Source of the DNA: Bifidobacterium sp. N4G05
GTDB lineage: Bacteria > Actinomycetota > Actinomycetes > Actinomycetales > Bifidobacteriaceae
Direction: 5' to 3'
Assembly: GCF_002742445.1 (NCBI RefSeq)
Contig: NZ_NJNQ01000001.1
Coordinates: 165,968-229,967, forward strand
DNA: 64,000 nucleotides
Shown: positions 28,487-36,547 of the stretch, in pieces
Numbering within the stretch: position 1 is the first letter of the stretch
Layout of the letters: the number at the start of each line of letters is the position of its first letter
The notes under the pieces: model-generated
The model's input: only the letters and a program-made list of their open reading frames with translations
The model's database searches: none
Told to the model about the DNA's origin: nothing
Position numbers and translations under genes: made by a program

Positions 28487-30529
28487 TCAGTTGTTCCATT
28501 CCCAGATTTGGATGCGATTCTCTCCGGAGACAAGACCATTCAACGCCCCGGCCTTACGTTCCGTTGCCGTCAAAGCTTGTCCCAGCAAGTCGGTGTCCAG
28601 CACATAGTCACTGCCATCGGGCTGTTCATAGCGTTCCTCCGCGATGCGAGGCACGCCGAGCATATCGCTGGTGACGACCTGCATCCTGGTATCAGCGACG
28701 GCCTGTGGCACAGTGCACTGCAGGTACAGTCCATCGGGTTCTTCGACCAATGTCACCGGCATGGGCTCATCACACGCAACGCTCGTGGAGGCGGTGCCGC
28801 CGAAGAACGGGGCGTCCTCCTGCATGCGCTCCGAATCGTCGGCCGCACCTTCCTGCTTGTTCAGCCCCTGTGCGCCGGACAGATAGATGTTGCCACCCGC
28901 GTATAGAGACTGCAGAGGATTGCGCTCGCCACCACCCTGCGAAGGATCTGCCCACATGGCCCGCTGGCGTTCCAAGTATTCATGCATCGACATCGGGCAA
29001 TCGCTGTAGGCAGACAAACCATACTCACCGACGGTCGGTTTCACCGGTTGCGGCGCGAACATGTTGTTCAGCCAACGCTCATCGCCGCCAGATACCACAG
29101 CGCACCCGGCCACCTCGGTGGTGTGCGGATAGTGATACGGCGTAGAACGGTCGGGGACGGTATGCGGTTCAATGCCGCCGCAAATCAGATTGTTGACGAA
29201 GGCACCACCTTGCGACCAGTTCTGGAACATCACCGGCGAGGCGAAAACGTTATTGTCCACCAGATACGGCCCATGACTCACTTCAATCATGAGGTCACGG
29301 ACGTTATCGTGGAACACATTGCGCGTGATGCGCGTGCCCTGCGTCTGCCAATCCATCCACATGCCCAGCGAGCAGTCGTGGATGTTGTTGTTGGCAATGA
29401 CCGTATCCAATGCGGCATGGAATTTGATGCCAGCGACCTCCCATCCGAAGAATTCACGCTTCAACGCAATGTGATGGACATGGTTATGCTCGATACGGCA
29501 GAATGCGCTGCCCATATGTCCGACGATGGCATTCTGTCCACACTCGTAGATGTCGTTGTTGCGTACGATATGACCGCCGATCAGCCCCTTTTCCCAGCCG
29601 ATGCGACGGGCCTTGAACACGGCCTCCAACTGGTACTGGTAACCGGTCTTGCGCTCGGTTTTCGCCCACTCGTTGTCGCCGGATGAGATTTCCTTGCCCA
29701 ATGACACCGCGGAGAATTTGGCGTCATGCAGCACGTTGTCTTCGATGATCCAGCCATACGACCAGTTCGGGCCGATCATGCCCCACTGCTGCGAGGTAGG
29801 CGGCGCCCAATCTCCAGTGGCCTGCGCCATTTCAAAGCCACGCACGGTGATGTAGTTGACATGGTTGTGGGAAGGGAAGAAGCATGTGCGACGAACACTG
29901 ACCTCCACCAGTTCCTCATTCGGATCGGCACCTTGGAAATTCGCCCAGATCGTTGTGGTGCCGGCATTCTCGTCCACTTCGGCATGCCATACATAACGTG
30001 TACGGTCCACATCCGGCACAGGGCAGGGAATCTTCAACGCGAAATCCTCATCCGTATCACGCGGCTGCGGATCGTATACGCCTTCCAACGTCGTCGATTC
30101 GAAGAAGGAAACACCGTTGAGATACACATCGCCAAGATGTTTGTCCGGATCCTCGCCGAACTTGGGCATTTCCAGCCAGTCACCGAAAATCGGGGTCGCG
30201 AATGGATTGAAATCCCCGAACATCGTATTATCAAGCATCACCGTCCACACATGCGGATGATAGGCCAATTCCGTCCAGCCCTGCACGCATTCCGAGCCTT
30301 TGATAACCGGCCGTGCTTCGCCTTCGGCTCCGCAGTAGGTGATGCGCTCATGTTCACTCAGACCGCCGCGTTTCGGATCGACTTGTTCGCGGTATACGCC
30401 TTCATGCACGATTACCGTATCACCCGGAGAGGCCATCTGCGCGGCCTTGGAAATCGTGGCGAACGGATGCTCCACGTCGCCGCACGCAGCATCGCTGCCG
30501 GTTGGTTTGACATGGTATTCAAACTTCAT
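28487..30529 (-). CDS. GH120 beta-xylosidase (right-handed beta-helix)
   Basis: This 680-residue protein has a parallel beta-helix core (IVRNNDIYECGQNAIVGHMG, IEHNHVHHIALKREFFGWEV, ITRNVFHDNVRDLMIEVSHG) interrupted by an Ig-like region around 105-225. It matches GH120, known from Thermoanaerobacterium and B. adolescentis beta-xylosidases. By comparison with that family the nucleophile is Asp393 in MWMDWQTQG and the acid/base Glu416 in MIEVSHGPY. No signal peptide is seen. It is the first gene of the operon; AAGGAG precedes its ATG by 8 bases. It should act on xylobiose and short linear xylo-oligosaccharides. Confidence 0.88.
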   Translation of the reverse strand: MKFEYHVKPTGSDAACGDVEHPFATISKAAQMASPGDTVIVHEGVYREQVDPKRGGLSEHERITYCGAEGEARPVIKGSECVQGWTELAYHPHVWTVMLDNTMFGDFNPFATPIFGDWLEMPKFGEDPDKHLGDVYLNGVSFFESTTLEGVYDPQPRDTDEDFALKIPCPVPDVDRTRYVWHAEVDENAGTTTIWANFQGADPNEELVEVSVRRTCFFPSHNHVNYITVRGFEMAQATGDWAPPTSQQWGMIGPNWSYGWIIEDNVLHDAKFSAVSLGKEISSGDNEWAKTERKTGYQYQLEAVFKARRIGWEKGLIGGHIVRNNDIYECGQNAIVGHMGSAFCRIEHNHVHHIALKREFFGWEVAGIKFHAALDTVIANNNIHDCSLGMWMDWQTQGTRITRNVFHDNVRDLMIEVSHGPYLVDNNVFASPVMFQNWSQGGAFVNNLICGGIEPHTVPDRSTPYHYPHTTEVAGCAVVSGGDERWLNNMFAPQPVKPTVGEYGLSAYSDCPMSMHEYLERQRAMWADPSQGGGERNPLQSLYAGGNIYLSGAQGLNKQEGAADDSERMQEDAPFFGGTASTSVACDEPMPVTLVEEPDGLYLQCTVPQAVADTRMQVVTSDMLGVPRIAEERYEQPDGSDYVLDTDLLGQALTATERKAGALNGLVSGENRIQIWEWNN

Positions 30530-30618
30530 TGCTGAATCTCCTTATCCAATATCGGATGTGGGAATACAAAGTCTTTCTCCTTTGGCGACATGCACGAACA
30601 CACATCTTCATGTTTCGT

Positions 30619-30634
30619 AAATGCTTTAGCATTT
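30619..30634. promoter_or_regulatory. Inverted repeat in the GH120 leader, possible operator
   Basis: AAATGC-TTTA-GCATTT lies about 90-105 bases before the GH120 ATG, downstream of the predicted transcription start. The size and spacing suit a repressor site, but no regulator gene is present in the island. Confidence 0.35.
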
Positions 30635-30652
30635 CAGTCAAAGCATCGCTTG

Positions 30653-30682
30653 ATTATATGACTTGACTTTCAAGAAAGTCAA
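30653..30682 (-). promoter_or_regulatory. Strong sigma-A-type promoter of the xylo-oligosaccharide operon
   Basis: On the minus strand TTGACT (30677-30682) and TATAAT (30653-30658) are separated by 18 bases. Both hexamers are at or near consensus. The predicted start is about 115 bases before the GH120 ATG. It is the best-matching promoter I found in the window and the only one evident for the four-gene operon. Confidence 0.7.
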
Positions 30683-30686
30683 GTCA
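30659..30686. promoter_or_regulatory. Perfect 28-bp palindrome overlapping the promoter (operator)
   Basis: TGACTTGACTTTC (30659-30671) and GAAAGTCAAGTCA (30674-30686) are perfect reverse complements around an AA centre. The palindrome fills the promoter spacer and covers the -35 hexamer, so a bound dimer would block RNA polymerase. Repeats TGACTTGACT/AGTCAAGTCA inside each arm could allow a tetramer. Confidence 0.65.
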
Positions 30687-30714
30687 CTTAACTAAATACT
30701 TAAAATTTTTGTTA

Positions 30715-30750
30715 CGAAAGTTCTATATGCAAATATTTACGAAACTTTCG
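30715..30750. repeat. Inverted repeat CGAAAGTT...AACTTTCG
   Basis: CGAAAGTT at 30715-30722 is perfectly complementary to 30743-30750, with 20 AT-rich bases between, about 30 bases upstream of the operon's -35. It could be a second regulator site or DNA-bending element. The surrounding 30690-30899 shows no coding potential. Confidence 0.4.
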
Positions 30751-30899
30751 AATAGATTTAAGTATTCCAAAAGCAGAAAATTACAGGCTTCCGCCCAAAC
30801 ACAATTAACTGCGAAAACTATTTACGACGTCCCCGGCAATAGCGTTATCATCGATGCTTCATTGTCCGACAAACTGACACTGTACTGGGGAGAGCTCTC

Positions 30900-31133
30900 T
30901 CACTGCGCCACTCGCACGCCCGGTTCCGTTACCACCATCGCCGTGTTCCACAACGTCAAAGCGCGCCGTTGCTCATCACGCAGCCTTGACCAATCGCAAT
31001 CGGGTTCCAAAGTATAGTTCGGCAATTGGGCGAATATGAATGGTAGTTCCGGACGCTTGAACAGCGCACGCCACTCCTGGATCAGCGACATCAACAGCTG
31101 CGCATAACCATAAGACGCATGGGCGTTGGACTC
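30900..31133 (-). pseudogene. Fragment of a sialate O-acetylesterase (SASA/CE6-type) gene
   Basis: The minus-strand reading ESNAHASYGYAQLLMSLIQ, EWRALFKRPELPFIFAQLPN, YTLEPDCDWSRLRDEQRRAL and NTAMVVT matches an internal part of the SGNH-type esterases that contain WYQGESNA. The glutamate of ESNA is the last matching codon, exactly where the right attachment repeat begins; before it the reading gives the tRNA repeat. The 3' side also ends early at 30900. It is therefore cut at both ends. Related enzymes deacetylate sialic acids or acetylxylan, which would suit the island's cargo. Confidence 0.65.
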
Positions 31134-31146
31134 CCTCTGACTCCGC
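31132..31146 (+). repeat. Right attachment repeat (copy of tRNA-Ser 3' end)
   Basis: TCCCTCTGACTCCGC is identical to 23651-23665 and in the same orientation. No tRNA is formed here because the 5' part is absent. It marks the right end of the island, 48 bases from the dapC stop. Confidence 0.7.
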
Positions 31147-31152
31147 AGATAA

Positions 31153-31180
31153 AGGGCTTCCAGCAATTGCCGGAAGCCCT
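31153..31180 (-). terminator. dapC terminator
   Basis: AGGGCTTCC (31153-31161) pairs with GGAAGCCCT (31172-31180), followed on the minus strand by a short T-run. It begins 14 bases past the dapC stop. Confidence 0.8.
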
Positions 31181-31193
31181 CTTGCATATCGGC

Positions 31194-32348
31194 TTAGCAC
31201 GCCAAGCGTTCAGCGGCGGAAGCGATTGCCCCGTCGCTGGCGGTGGCGGAGAAGCGCAGATATTCCGGCGCACCATAGAACTCGCCGGGGCTGGCGATGA
31301 TGCCGATTTTGGCAAGCTGTTCCATATCGGTCCAGCAATCGCCCGACTTGGCTCTCACCCACACATACAACGCACCTTCCGGCATGTCGGTACAGTATCC
31401 GTAAGCACGCAACGCGCCCACCAACACGCCGAGACGTTCCCGATAGCGCGCATGCTGAACCTTGACGGATTCCAGATCACGCAATCCGGCAGCCATCGCA
31501 GCCTGCACCGGACCGGGAATAATCTGACCAATCTGCTTGCGATATGCATTCATCGACGCAATCAAAGACTCATCTCCGGCAATGAACGCGGTACGATACC
31601 CAGCCATATTGCTCTGCTTACTCAACGAATAAAGCACCAGCACGCCCTCTGCGGAGCCCAAACACACATCGCCACGCAGCGCGCACGGCGTCGACGCAAG
31701 AGAATCAGCATCACCTTCAGCACCATTCACGGCGTCCCTCCACTGCATCAGCGCATAGCATTCGTCGGAAAGCACCACCGCGCCGATCTCACGCGCAGCT
31801 GCGACAATGCCAGCCATCTGCTCAGCCGAATACACCTCGCCCGTCGGATTGCAAGGGGAATTCACCCACACCGCTTTGACGCCAGGCACATTGCGCCACG
31901 ACGCGACATCAGCCACATCGTCGACCTTAAGCACCTGCGCCCCAGCCAACTGCGTGCCGATCTCATACGTCGGATACGAAACCTTCGGCTGCACCACAAC
32001 ATCATCCTCGCCGAAATGCAACAGCGACGCCATCAACGCAACACCCTCTTTGGAACCAACGGTAGGCACCACATCAGCATGAATCGCCTTCAAATCAACA
32101 TCGCGGGTCACCGAAAACCATTCAGCAATCGCAGCACGTAGATCGGCAGTACCTGCAGTAACCGGATATCCATACGCATTCGGATCATTCGCCGCCACTG
32201 CGAGCGCCTTGCGCACCGAATCGGGCACGGGATCGACGGGAGACCCCACGGACAGGTCGATCATGCCTCCGAACGCGGCCTTTGCCGTGCGCTTGTATGC
32301 TGCGATACGCGACCAATCGTATGGCGAAGAAAACTCATGAAAGCCCAT
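31194..32348 (-). CDS. dapC: Class I/II aminotransferase, probable N-succinyldiaminopimelate aminotransferase
   Basis: This 384-residue PLP enzyme of fold type I has the substrate-side NPTG signature (VWVNSPCNPTGEVYS), the cofactor-phosphate contacts and the Schiff-base lysine in VLYSLSKQSNMAGYR. The C-terminal arginine for the substrate carboxylate is in PEYLRFSATAS. Gene order ferredoxin-dapC is conserved in Actinobacteria, where this enzyme makes N-succinyl-LL-diaminopimelate for lysine and peptidoglycan. Function is assigned by context and family. It ends 48 bases from the right attachment repeat of the island and appears intact. Confidence 0.85.
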   Translation of the reverse strand: MGFHEFSSPYDWSRIAAYKRTAKAAFGGMIDLSVGSPVDPVPDSVRKALAVAANDPNAYGYPVTAGTADLRAAIAEWFSVTRDVDLKAIHADVVPTVGSKEGVALMASLLHFGEDDVVVQPKVSYPTYEIGTQLAGAQVLKVDDVADVASWRNVPGVKAVWVNSPCNPTGEVYSAEQMAGIVAAAREIGAVVLSDECYALMQWRDAVNGAEGDADSLASTPCALRGDVCLGSAEGVLVLYSLSKQSNMAGYRTAFIAGDESLIASMNAYRKQIGQIIPGPVQAAMAAGLRDLESVKVQHARYRERLGVLVGALRAYGYCTDMPEGALYVWVRAKSGDCWTDMEQLAKIGIIASPGEFYGAPEYLRFSATASDGAIASAAERLAC

Positions 32349-32386
32349 CGTGAAAACTCCTTAATAACCCTCTATAAACAAAATAT

Positions 32387-32414
32387 GCGGCCTCTTCCAA
32401 CGGGAAAAGGCCGC
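32387..32414 (-). terminator. Terminator after the ferredoxin gene
   Basis: GCGGCCT (32387-32393) pairs with AGGCCGC (32408-32414), with T-rich bases following on the minus strand. It lies between the ferredoxin stop and the dapC start, so it may attenuate rather than fully separate the two genes. Confidence 0.7.
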
Positions 32415-32427
32415 GTTCAAATGCCAA

Positions 32428-32748
32428 TCACTGATTTTGCGGCGGCAGAGCAGCTACCTGCTCCGGATCCTTGCCGATCGGGCCGGCTGCGGAAGCGCCG
32501 CCCATATCGCCGACTTCAGCGAAGAAGCTGACTGCGGCATCCTTGTACCAGGCCCACTCGTCTGGCAGATCATCTTCATAGAAGATGGCTTCGGTCGGAC
32601 ACACCGGTTCGCATGCGCCGCAATCCACGCATTCGTTCGGATTGATATACAGGGAACGGGAGCCCTCGTAGATGCAATCGACCGGGCATTCGTCCACGCA
32701 GGCCTTGTCTTTGACATCGACGCACGGCTGAGCGACAACGTATGGCAT
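32428..32748 (-). CDS. fdxA: 7Fe ferredoxin (3Fe-4S/4Fe-4S)
   Basis: The 106-residue electron carrier begins [20 protein letters not shown]. The first cluster ligands follow C-x7-C-x3-C (C9, C17, C21) and the second cluster motif is [12 protein letters not shown], the actinobacterial seven-iron pattern. An acidic stretch ([14 protein letters not shown]) and a glycine/alanine tail follow. The likely role is low-potential electron transfer, for example with pyruvate metabolism or reductive enzymes. Gene order with dapC is conserved; a strong GGAGGT-type site precedes the start. Confidence 0.93.
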   Translation of the reverse strand: MPYVVAQPCVDVKDKACVDECPVDCIYEGSRSLYINPNECVDCGACEPVCPTEAIFYEDDLPDEWAWYKDAAVSFFAEVGDMGGASAAGPIGKDPEQVAALPPQNQ

Positions 32749-32778
32749 GGTTACCTCCTTAACACTTACCGCTCAAGA

Positions 32779-34275
32779 TTACTCTTGATTGCCAACTTCC
32801 AGCTCTCCCGTGCCGAGTCGGGCGTGGCGGTAGCCGTAGCCGAAGTAGATGCAGAAGCCGACCGCAAGCCAGACCACGAATCGAATCCAGGTGAGCACGC
32901 TCAGGTTGAGCATGAGCCAGATGTTGGCGAGCGCGATGAGGATAGGGACCCATGGATTGCCGGGGATTTTGAAGACTCGCTTCAGATCGGGGCGCTTCTT
33001 GCGCATGATCGGAATAGAGATGGAAACAAGGGTGAATGCCGACAGTGTGCCGATGTTCACCATGTCGGCAAGGATGCTGACGTTGCAGCTGGCTGCGATG
33101 AGTGCCATGAGCACGCCGACGGCAATCTGCAGACGTACTGGAGTGCCGTGCTTGCCTGTGTGACTGAGCGGGCGCGGCAGCAGGCCGTCTCGGCTCATGG
33201 CGAACACCACGCGGGTCAGGCCGAGCAGCAGCACCATGACCACGGTGGCCAGACCGATCACAATGCCAAAACTGATGATTTTGGCGGCCCAGTCAGCGCC
33301 GACCATTTCGAATGCTGTGGCGAGCGACGGGTCTTTCTGCTTGGCGAGGTCTTTGTAGGAGACCATGCCGGTGGTGACGATGGCGACGAGGGTGTAGAGC
33401 ACGATGATCAGTCCCATGCCCACGCCGATGCCCAGCGGAACGTTCTTCTTCGGGTTGATGGTTTCCTCGGAGGTGGTGGCGACCACATCGAAGCCGAGGA
33501 ACGCGAAGAACACGAGGGCCGCGCCGGAGATGATGCCGGTGATGCCGTAGATGCTGGGGGTCATGCCGGTGACCCACTGCCATAATGGCTGTTCCATGGT
33601 TGCGGTCAAGCCGGATCCGGTGGTGGCTGCCGGTTCGCTCGGTGGGATGAATGGGGTGAAGTTTTCGGCTTTGACGTAGAAGAAGCCGACGATCACGACG
33701 AATAGCACGATGGCGATTTTCAGTATGGTGAGCGCGCCGTCTACGCGTGCGCCGATTTTCGTGCCGCATACCAAGAGTGTCGTGAAGAAGGCCACGACGA
33801 TGATTGGCGCGAAATCGAAATTAAATGATCCGAAGGTGACGTTGGTATTGATGTTCCATCCGACAAGTCGGAAGAAATCGTTGAGATAGACGCCCCAATA
33901 TTTGGATACGACGGAGCCTGCCATCAGCATTTCAAGGATCAGATCCCAGCCGATCACCCATGCGACGATCTCACCGACAGTGGTATAGGTGAAGGTGTAG
34001 GCAGATCCCGCAACCGGAATCATGGACGCGAATTCGGCGTAGCACATTACGGCCGCACCGCATACCACGCCGGCGATGAGGAAGCTGATGATCACGGCTG
34101 GGCCCGCATGGAAGGCTGCCGCCTGGGCGCCGATGGAGAAGATGCCCGCGCCGACGGCCACTGCCACGCCCATAATGGCCAGATCCCACCAGGTCAGGTC
34201 TCGTTTCAGGGAGCGCCCCGACTCCCCCGTTTCCGCCAATGTCTGTTCGACGGATTTCTTACGTAATATGTTCAT
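32779..34275 (-). CDS. Amino acid permease, APC superfamily (cationic transporter type)
   Basis: The 498-residue membrane protein has about 12 hydrophobic segments. The N-terminal TWWDLAIMGVAVAVGAGIFS is the unwound-helix motif of APC transporters. CYAEFASMIPVAGSAYTFTY and FLGFDVVATTSEETINPKKN mark the cationic amino acid transporter branch (YfnA/CAT). It probably exchanges or takes up amino acids; specificity is not resolved. It lies between murB and the ferredoxin gene on the same strand, 30 bases from each, so cotranscription is possible. Confidence 0.9.
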   Translation of the reverse strand: MNILRKKSVEQTLAETGESGRSLKRDLTWWDLAIMGVAVAVGAGIFSIGAQAAAFHAGPAVIISFLIAGVVCGAAVMCYAEFASMIPVAGSAYTFTYTTVGEIVAWVIGWDLILEMLMAGSVVSKYWGVYLNDFFRLVGWNINTNVTFGSFNFDFAPIIVVAFFTTLLVCGTKIGARVDGALTILKIAIVLFVVIVGFFYVKAENFTPFIPPSEPAATTGSGLTATMEQPLWQWVTGMTPSIYGITGIISGAALVFFAFLGFDVVATTSEETINPKKNVPLGIGVGMGLIIVLYTLVAIVTTGMVSYKDLAKQKDPSLATAFEMVGADWAAKIISFGIVIGLATVVMVLLLGLTRVVFAMSRDGLLPRPLSHTGKHGTPVRLQIAVGVLMALIAASCNVSILADMVNIGTLSAFTLVSISIPIMRKKRPDLKRVFKIPGNPWVPILIALANIWLMLNLSVLTWIRFVVWLAVGFCIYFGYGYRHARLGTGELEVGNQE

Positions 34276-34304
34276 TATGTTTCCCTCTCCCTTCGTTCTT
34301 ACGT

Positions 34305-35504
34305 TTACTTGAGGCTCATGCCGATGACGACCGGTTCCGGAATGAGACGGATGCCGTACGTCTGTTCGACACCATCCTGCACGGTTTTGGCAAGTTTCAC
34401 GATGTCGGCTGCCGAAGCTCCTCCTCGGTTGGTCAATGCCAACGTATGCATGGTGGACAGTCCCGCAGTAGCGTTTTCGCTGATTTTGTAGCCTTTATGA
34501 AAGCCTGCATGATCGATAAGCCATGCTGCGGATGTTTTGACTCCTGACGTGCCATCCGGCAGGGTCGCACTGAATCGAGGCGCGTCTTCGGGAAGTCTGG
34601 CCGCCTGCTCTTCGCTCAGAATTGGATTCATGAAGAAGCTGCCGCAGCTATGGCGATTGTAGTCGGGTTCGTCATTGCCTGCCTGTGTGCGTTGCGCATT
34701 ATGGGCAATGGCGACCAGTTCGCTTTTTTTGGTGCCGCGCATGGCCTCGGTCAGGTAACGGTGGGAATCCTCAAGCATGCCCTTGGAGGCACGTACTTTC
34801 AATACCGCGTGACGAATATCCGTTGTCGACATGCGTTCGCCCACTTCCACGCCCAATGCTTTGGCAAGCTGCCCGTAGCCTACCACGCCGGTTGCGCTGT
34901 GATGCAGCGCGAAGGTTACGGACAGTACCACGTAGCGCGGTGTCGGGAAGAAGTCGGCCGCAGGCGTTGCCGGAGCGCTGTACATGCTGGCTTTGAGCGC
35001 ACTCATACGGTACCCGAAATGCAGTTCCTGATTGGTGAGCTCTTTGATCTGCTTGTCTTTGCGGTCCCAGACTTCCACGCTTTCGACGCTGGATGCGACC
35101 TCCTGTCCGTATGCGCCGATATTCTGCACCACCGACGCGCCGACGGTGCCTGGAATTCCGGAAAGTCCTTCCACGCCTTCCAAGCCAAGTCCGACGCAGT
35201 AGTCAACGAAATCATCCCAATTGCAGCCGGCTTCGGCGTTGACATGCACGATTTTTTCGTCGTTTTCGGCAGGCGCTGCCTCATCAAGCACACTTACGGC
35301 GCGTCGCGCATCACGGACCACGACGCCATTGAACGGTGTGTCGGCCACGAGCATGTTGGATCCGCCTCCGATCACGCACAACGGCAAGCCTTTGACGTCG
35401 GCATCCTCGACGGCTTCGATAACGCCGACACGCGAAGTCGGTTCGATAAAGGATGCAATTGGTCCGCCTACGGCGATAGTGGTGAGATCTGCGAAATTGG
35501 TCAT
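34305..35504 (-). CDS. murB: UDP-N-acetylenolpyruvoylglucosamine reductase
   Basis: MurB reduces UDP-GlcNAc-enolpyruvate to UDP-MurNAc in peptidoglycan synthesis. The 399-residue protein, longer than E. coli MurB, starts MTNFADLTTIAVGGPIASF. It contains the FAD-binding VIGGGSNMLVAD, GLSGIPGTVGASVVQNIGAY, and the proton-donor serine in HSCGSFFMNP. The C-terminal segment includes AAWLIDHAGFHKGYK and TMHTLALTNRGGASAADIV. The ATG at 35504 is chosen by homology; the ribosome binding site is weak. It lies 30 bases before the permease. Confidence 0.93.
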   Translation of the reverse strand: MTNFADLTTIAVGGPIASFIEPTSRVGVIEAVEDADVKGLPLCVIGGGSNMLVADTPFNGVVVRDARRAVSVLDEAAPAENDEKIVHVNAEAGCNWDDFVDYCVGLGLEGVEGLSGIPGTVGASVVQNIGAYGQEVASSVESVEVWDRKDKQIKELTNQELHFGYRMSALKASMYSAPATPAADFFPTPRYVVLSVTFALHHSATGVVGYGQLAKALGVEVGERMSTTDIRHAVLKVRASKGMLEDSHRYLTEAMRGTKKSELVAIAHNAQRTQAGNDEPDYNRHSCGSFFMNPILSEEQAARLPEDAPRFSATLPDGTSGVKTSAAWLIDHAGFHKGYKISENATAGLSTMHTLALTNRGGASAADIVKLAKTVQDGVEQTYGIRLIPEPVVIGMSLK

Positions 35505-35571
35505 GGTGATTAGCTTAGCGTGCGGGGAAGGCAGTTGGAAAAGTGCTAAGAGGGTTCCGGAAAAAACAAAA

Positions 35572-35595
35572 AACCCGACCAATTGGTCGGGTTGA
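35572..35595 (-). terminator. rpmG terminator
   Basis: AACCCGACCAATTGGTCGGGTT is a near-perfect hairpin flanked by A and T runs, 16 bases past the rpmG stop on the minus strand and just upstream of murB. Confidence 0.85.
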
Positions 35596-35610
35596 AAACT
35601 TTGAACTCGT

Positions 35611-35781
35611 TCAGCGGGTCTCGCGATGCACGGTCTGCTTGCCGCAGCGGGAGCAGAACTTCTTCAGCTCAAGACGATCCGGCGTATTACGGCGGTTCTT
35701 CGTCGTGATGTAGTTACGCTCCTTGCACTCGGTGCATGCCAGCGTGATGCCCGGACGAATGTCGGCGCTCTTGCTTGCCAT
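35611..35781 (-). CDS. rpmG: 50S ribosomal protein L33
   Basis: A short 56-residue reading frame: [20 protein letters not shown], then [20 protein letters not shown] and [16 protein letters not shown]. It is the zinc-binding (C+) form of L33, with cysteine pairs CTEC and CSRC. It lies directly downstream of three tRNA genes on the same strand, a common actinobacterial arrangement. Confidence 0.95.
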
Positions 35782-35833
35782 CTAAGTTCACCTCTTGTGG
35801 TTCGTTGCTATGCCGACGTTCCGTCGACCTTTG

Positions 35834-35907
35834 TAGCGAGAAAGAGACTCGAACTCTTGACCTTACGATTATGAGTCGTACGCTCTAGCCAGCTGAGCTA
35901 TCCCGCC
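35834..35907 (-). tRNA. tRNA-Met (anticodon CAT)
   Basis: A 74-base gene with acceptor GGCGGGA pairing with TCTCGCT (two G-U pairs), D arm AGCTCAGCTGGCTAGAGC, anticodon loop CTCATAA and T loop TTCGAGT. The standard Watson-Crick acceptor start suggests the elongator form. CCA is not encoded. Confidence 0.93.
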
Positions 35908-35912
35908 ATGAG

Positions 35913-35984
<72 letters not shown>

Positions 35985-35985
35985 G

Positions 35986-36067
35986 TGGCGGATAGTGGAT
36001 TCGAACCACTGAAGCACGAGGCGACTGATTTACAGTCAGTTCCCTTTGACCGCTTGGGAAATCCGCC
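35986..36067 (-). tRNA. tRNA-Tyr (anticodon GTA)
   Basis: An 82-base gene with acceptor GGCGGAT/ATCCGCC, a long variable arm and anticodon loop CTGTAAA. It is the first gene of the Tyr-Thr-Met-rpmG transcript. Confidence 0.94.
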
Positions 36068-36476
36068 GTGCTGCCTGTTTGGTTGAACCCGAACCGGCAA
36101 CCCGTTTAGTATGCCACAGACCATGCGATTAACGCAAATACGGCGTGTCGCGGAAACCAGAAATGCTCACAATCGTTGGAATTCCAACGTTTCATAGCTA
36201 TCAGCCGCATATGTGCGCAAATCAGGGCAAATTCTCACGAAAAAACTTCCCGGAAGGAAAAATCATGAGTTTTTCTTCCGGCCCTCCTCCCTGGACCGAC
36301 TAAACAGCGATGTCGGGAACAGCGCACGCAGCGTCAAACGCAACCTTCGAGGCATGCGATGCGTAGAATCATCGTCGATATCGCAATCGCCATTGCGCAG
36401 ACAATCGCACACCTTGCACACCTGGACGGCCGACACGCATCCCATTGCAGAAACTTCGAGTGCTTGAAGGTAAAAA
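36068..36476. other. Gene-poor region upstream of the tRNA cluster
   Basis: This should contain the promoter of the tRNA-rpmG transcript at its left end. A hairpin (36250-36281, CCGGAAGGAAAAA with TTTTTCTTCCGG) is present. A 60-codon minus-strand reading frame at 36263-36445 is discussed as a finding; nothing else was recognised. Confidence 0.4.
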
Positions 36477-36478
36477 AG

Positions 36479-36529
36479 ACCCCGTCACCGCAACGATTGT
36501 TCACCAATCGTCCGCTGACGGGGTCTTCA
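36479..36529 (-). terminator. groES terminator with cruciform loop
   Basis: GACCCCGTCA and TGACGGGGTC form the outer stem, with an inner CGATTG/CAATCG hairpin. On the minus strand a run of six T follows the outer stem. It starts 19 bases past the groES stop. Confidence 0.85.
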
Positions 36530-36547
36530 AACAGCTACGCGCTACGC

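Larger units (their letters stand above)
23651..31146. mobile_element. Degraded genomic island in tRNA-Ser with xylo-oligosaccharide genes
   Basis: The 3' end of the tRNA-Ser gene, TCCCTCTGACTCCGC at 23651-23665, is repeated in the same orientation at 31132-31146. The segment between, about 7.5 kb, contains an integrase remnant next to the tRNA, a four-gene glycan-degradation operon, and an esterase stump cut at the right repeat. Chromosomal functions resume with dapC directly after the right repeat. Excision is unlikely because no intact integrase remains. The boundary assignment rests on the repeat and the truncations, not on comparison with an empty site. Confidence 0.7.

Noticed and set aside
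30709..31017. 102-codon plus-strand reading frame upstream of the island operon
   Set aside because: It is antisense to the esterase fragment, has no good start signal and gives a low-complexity sequence.
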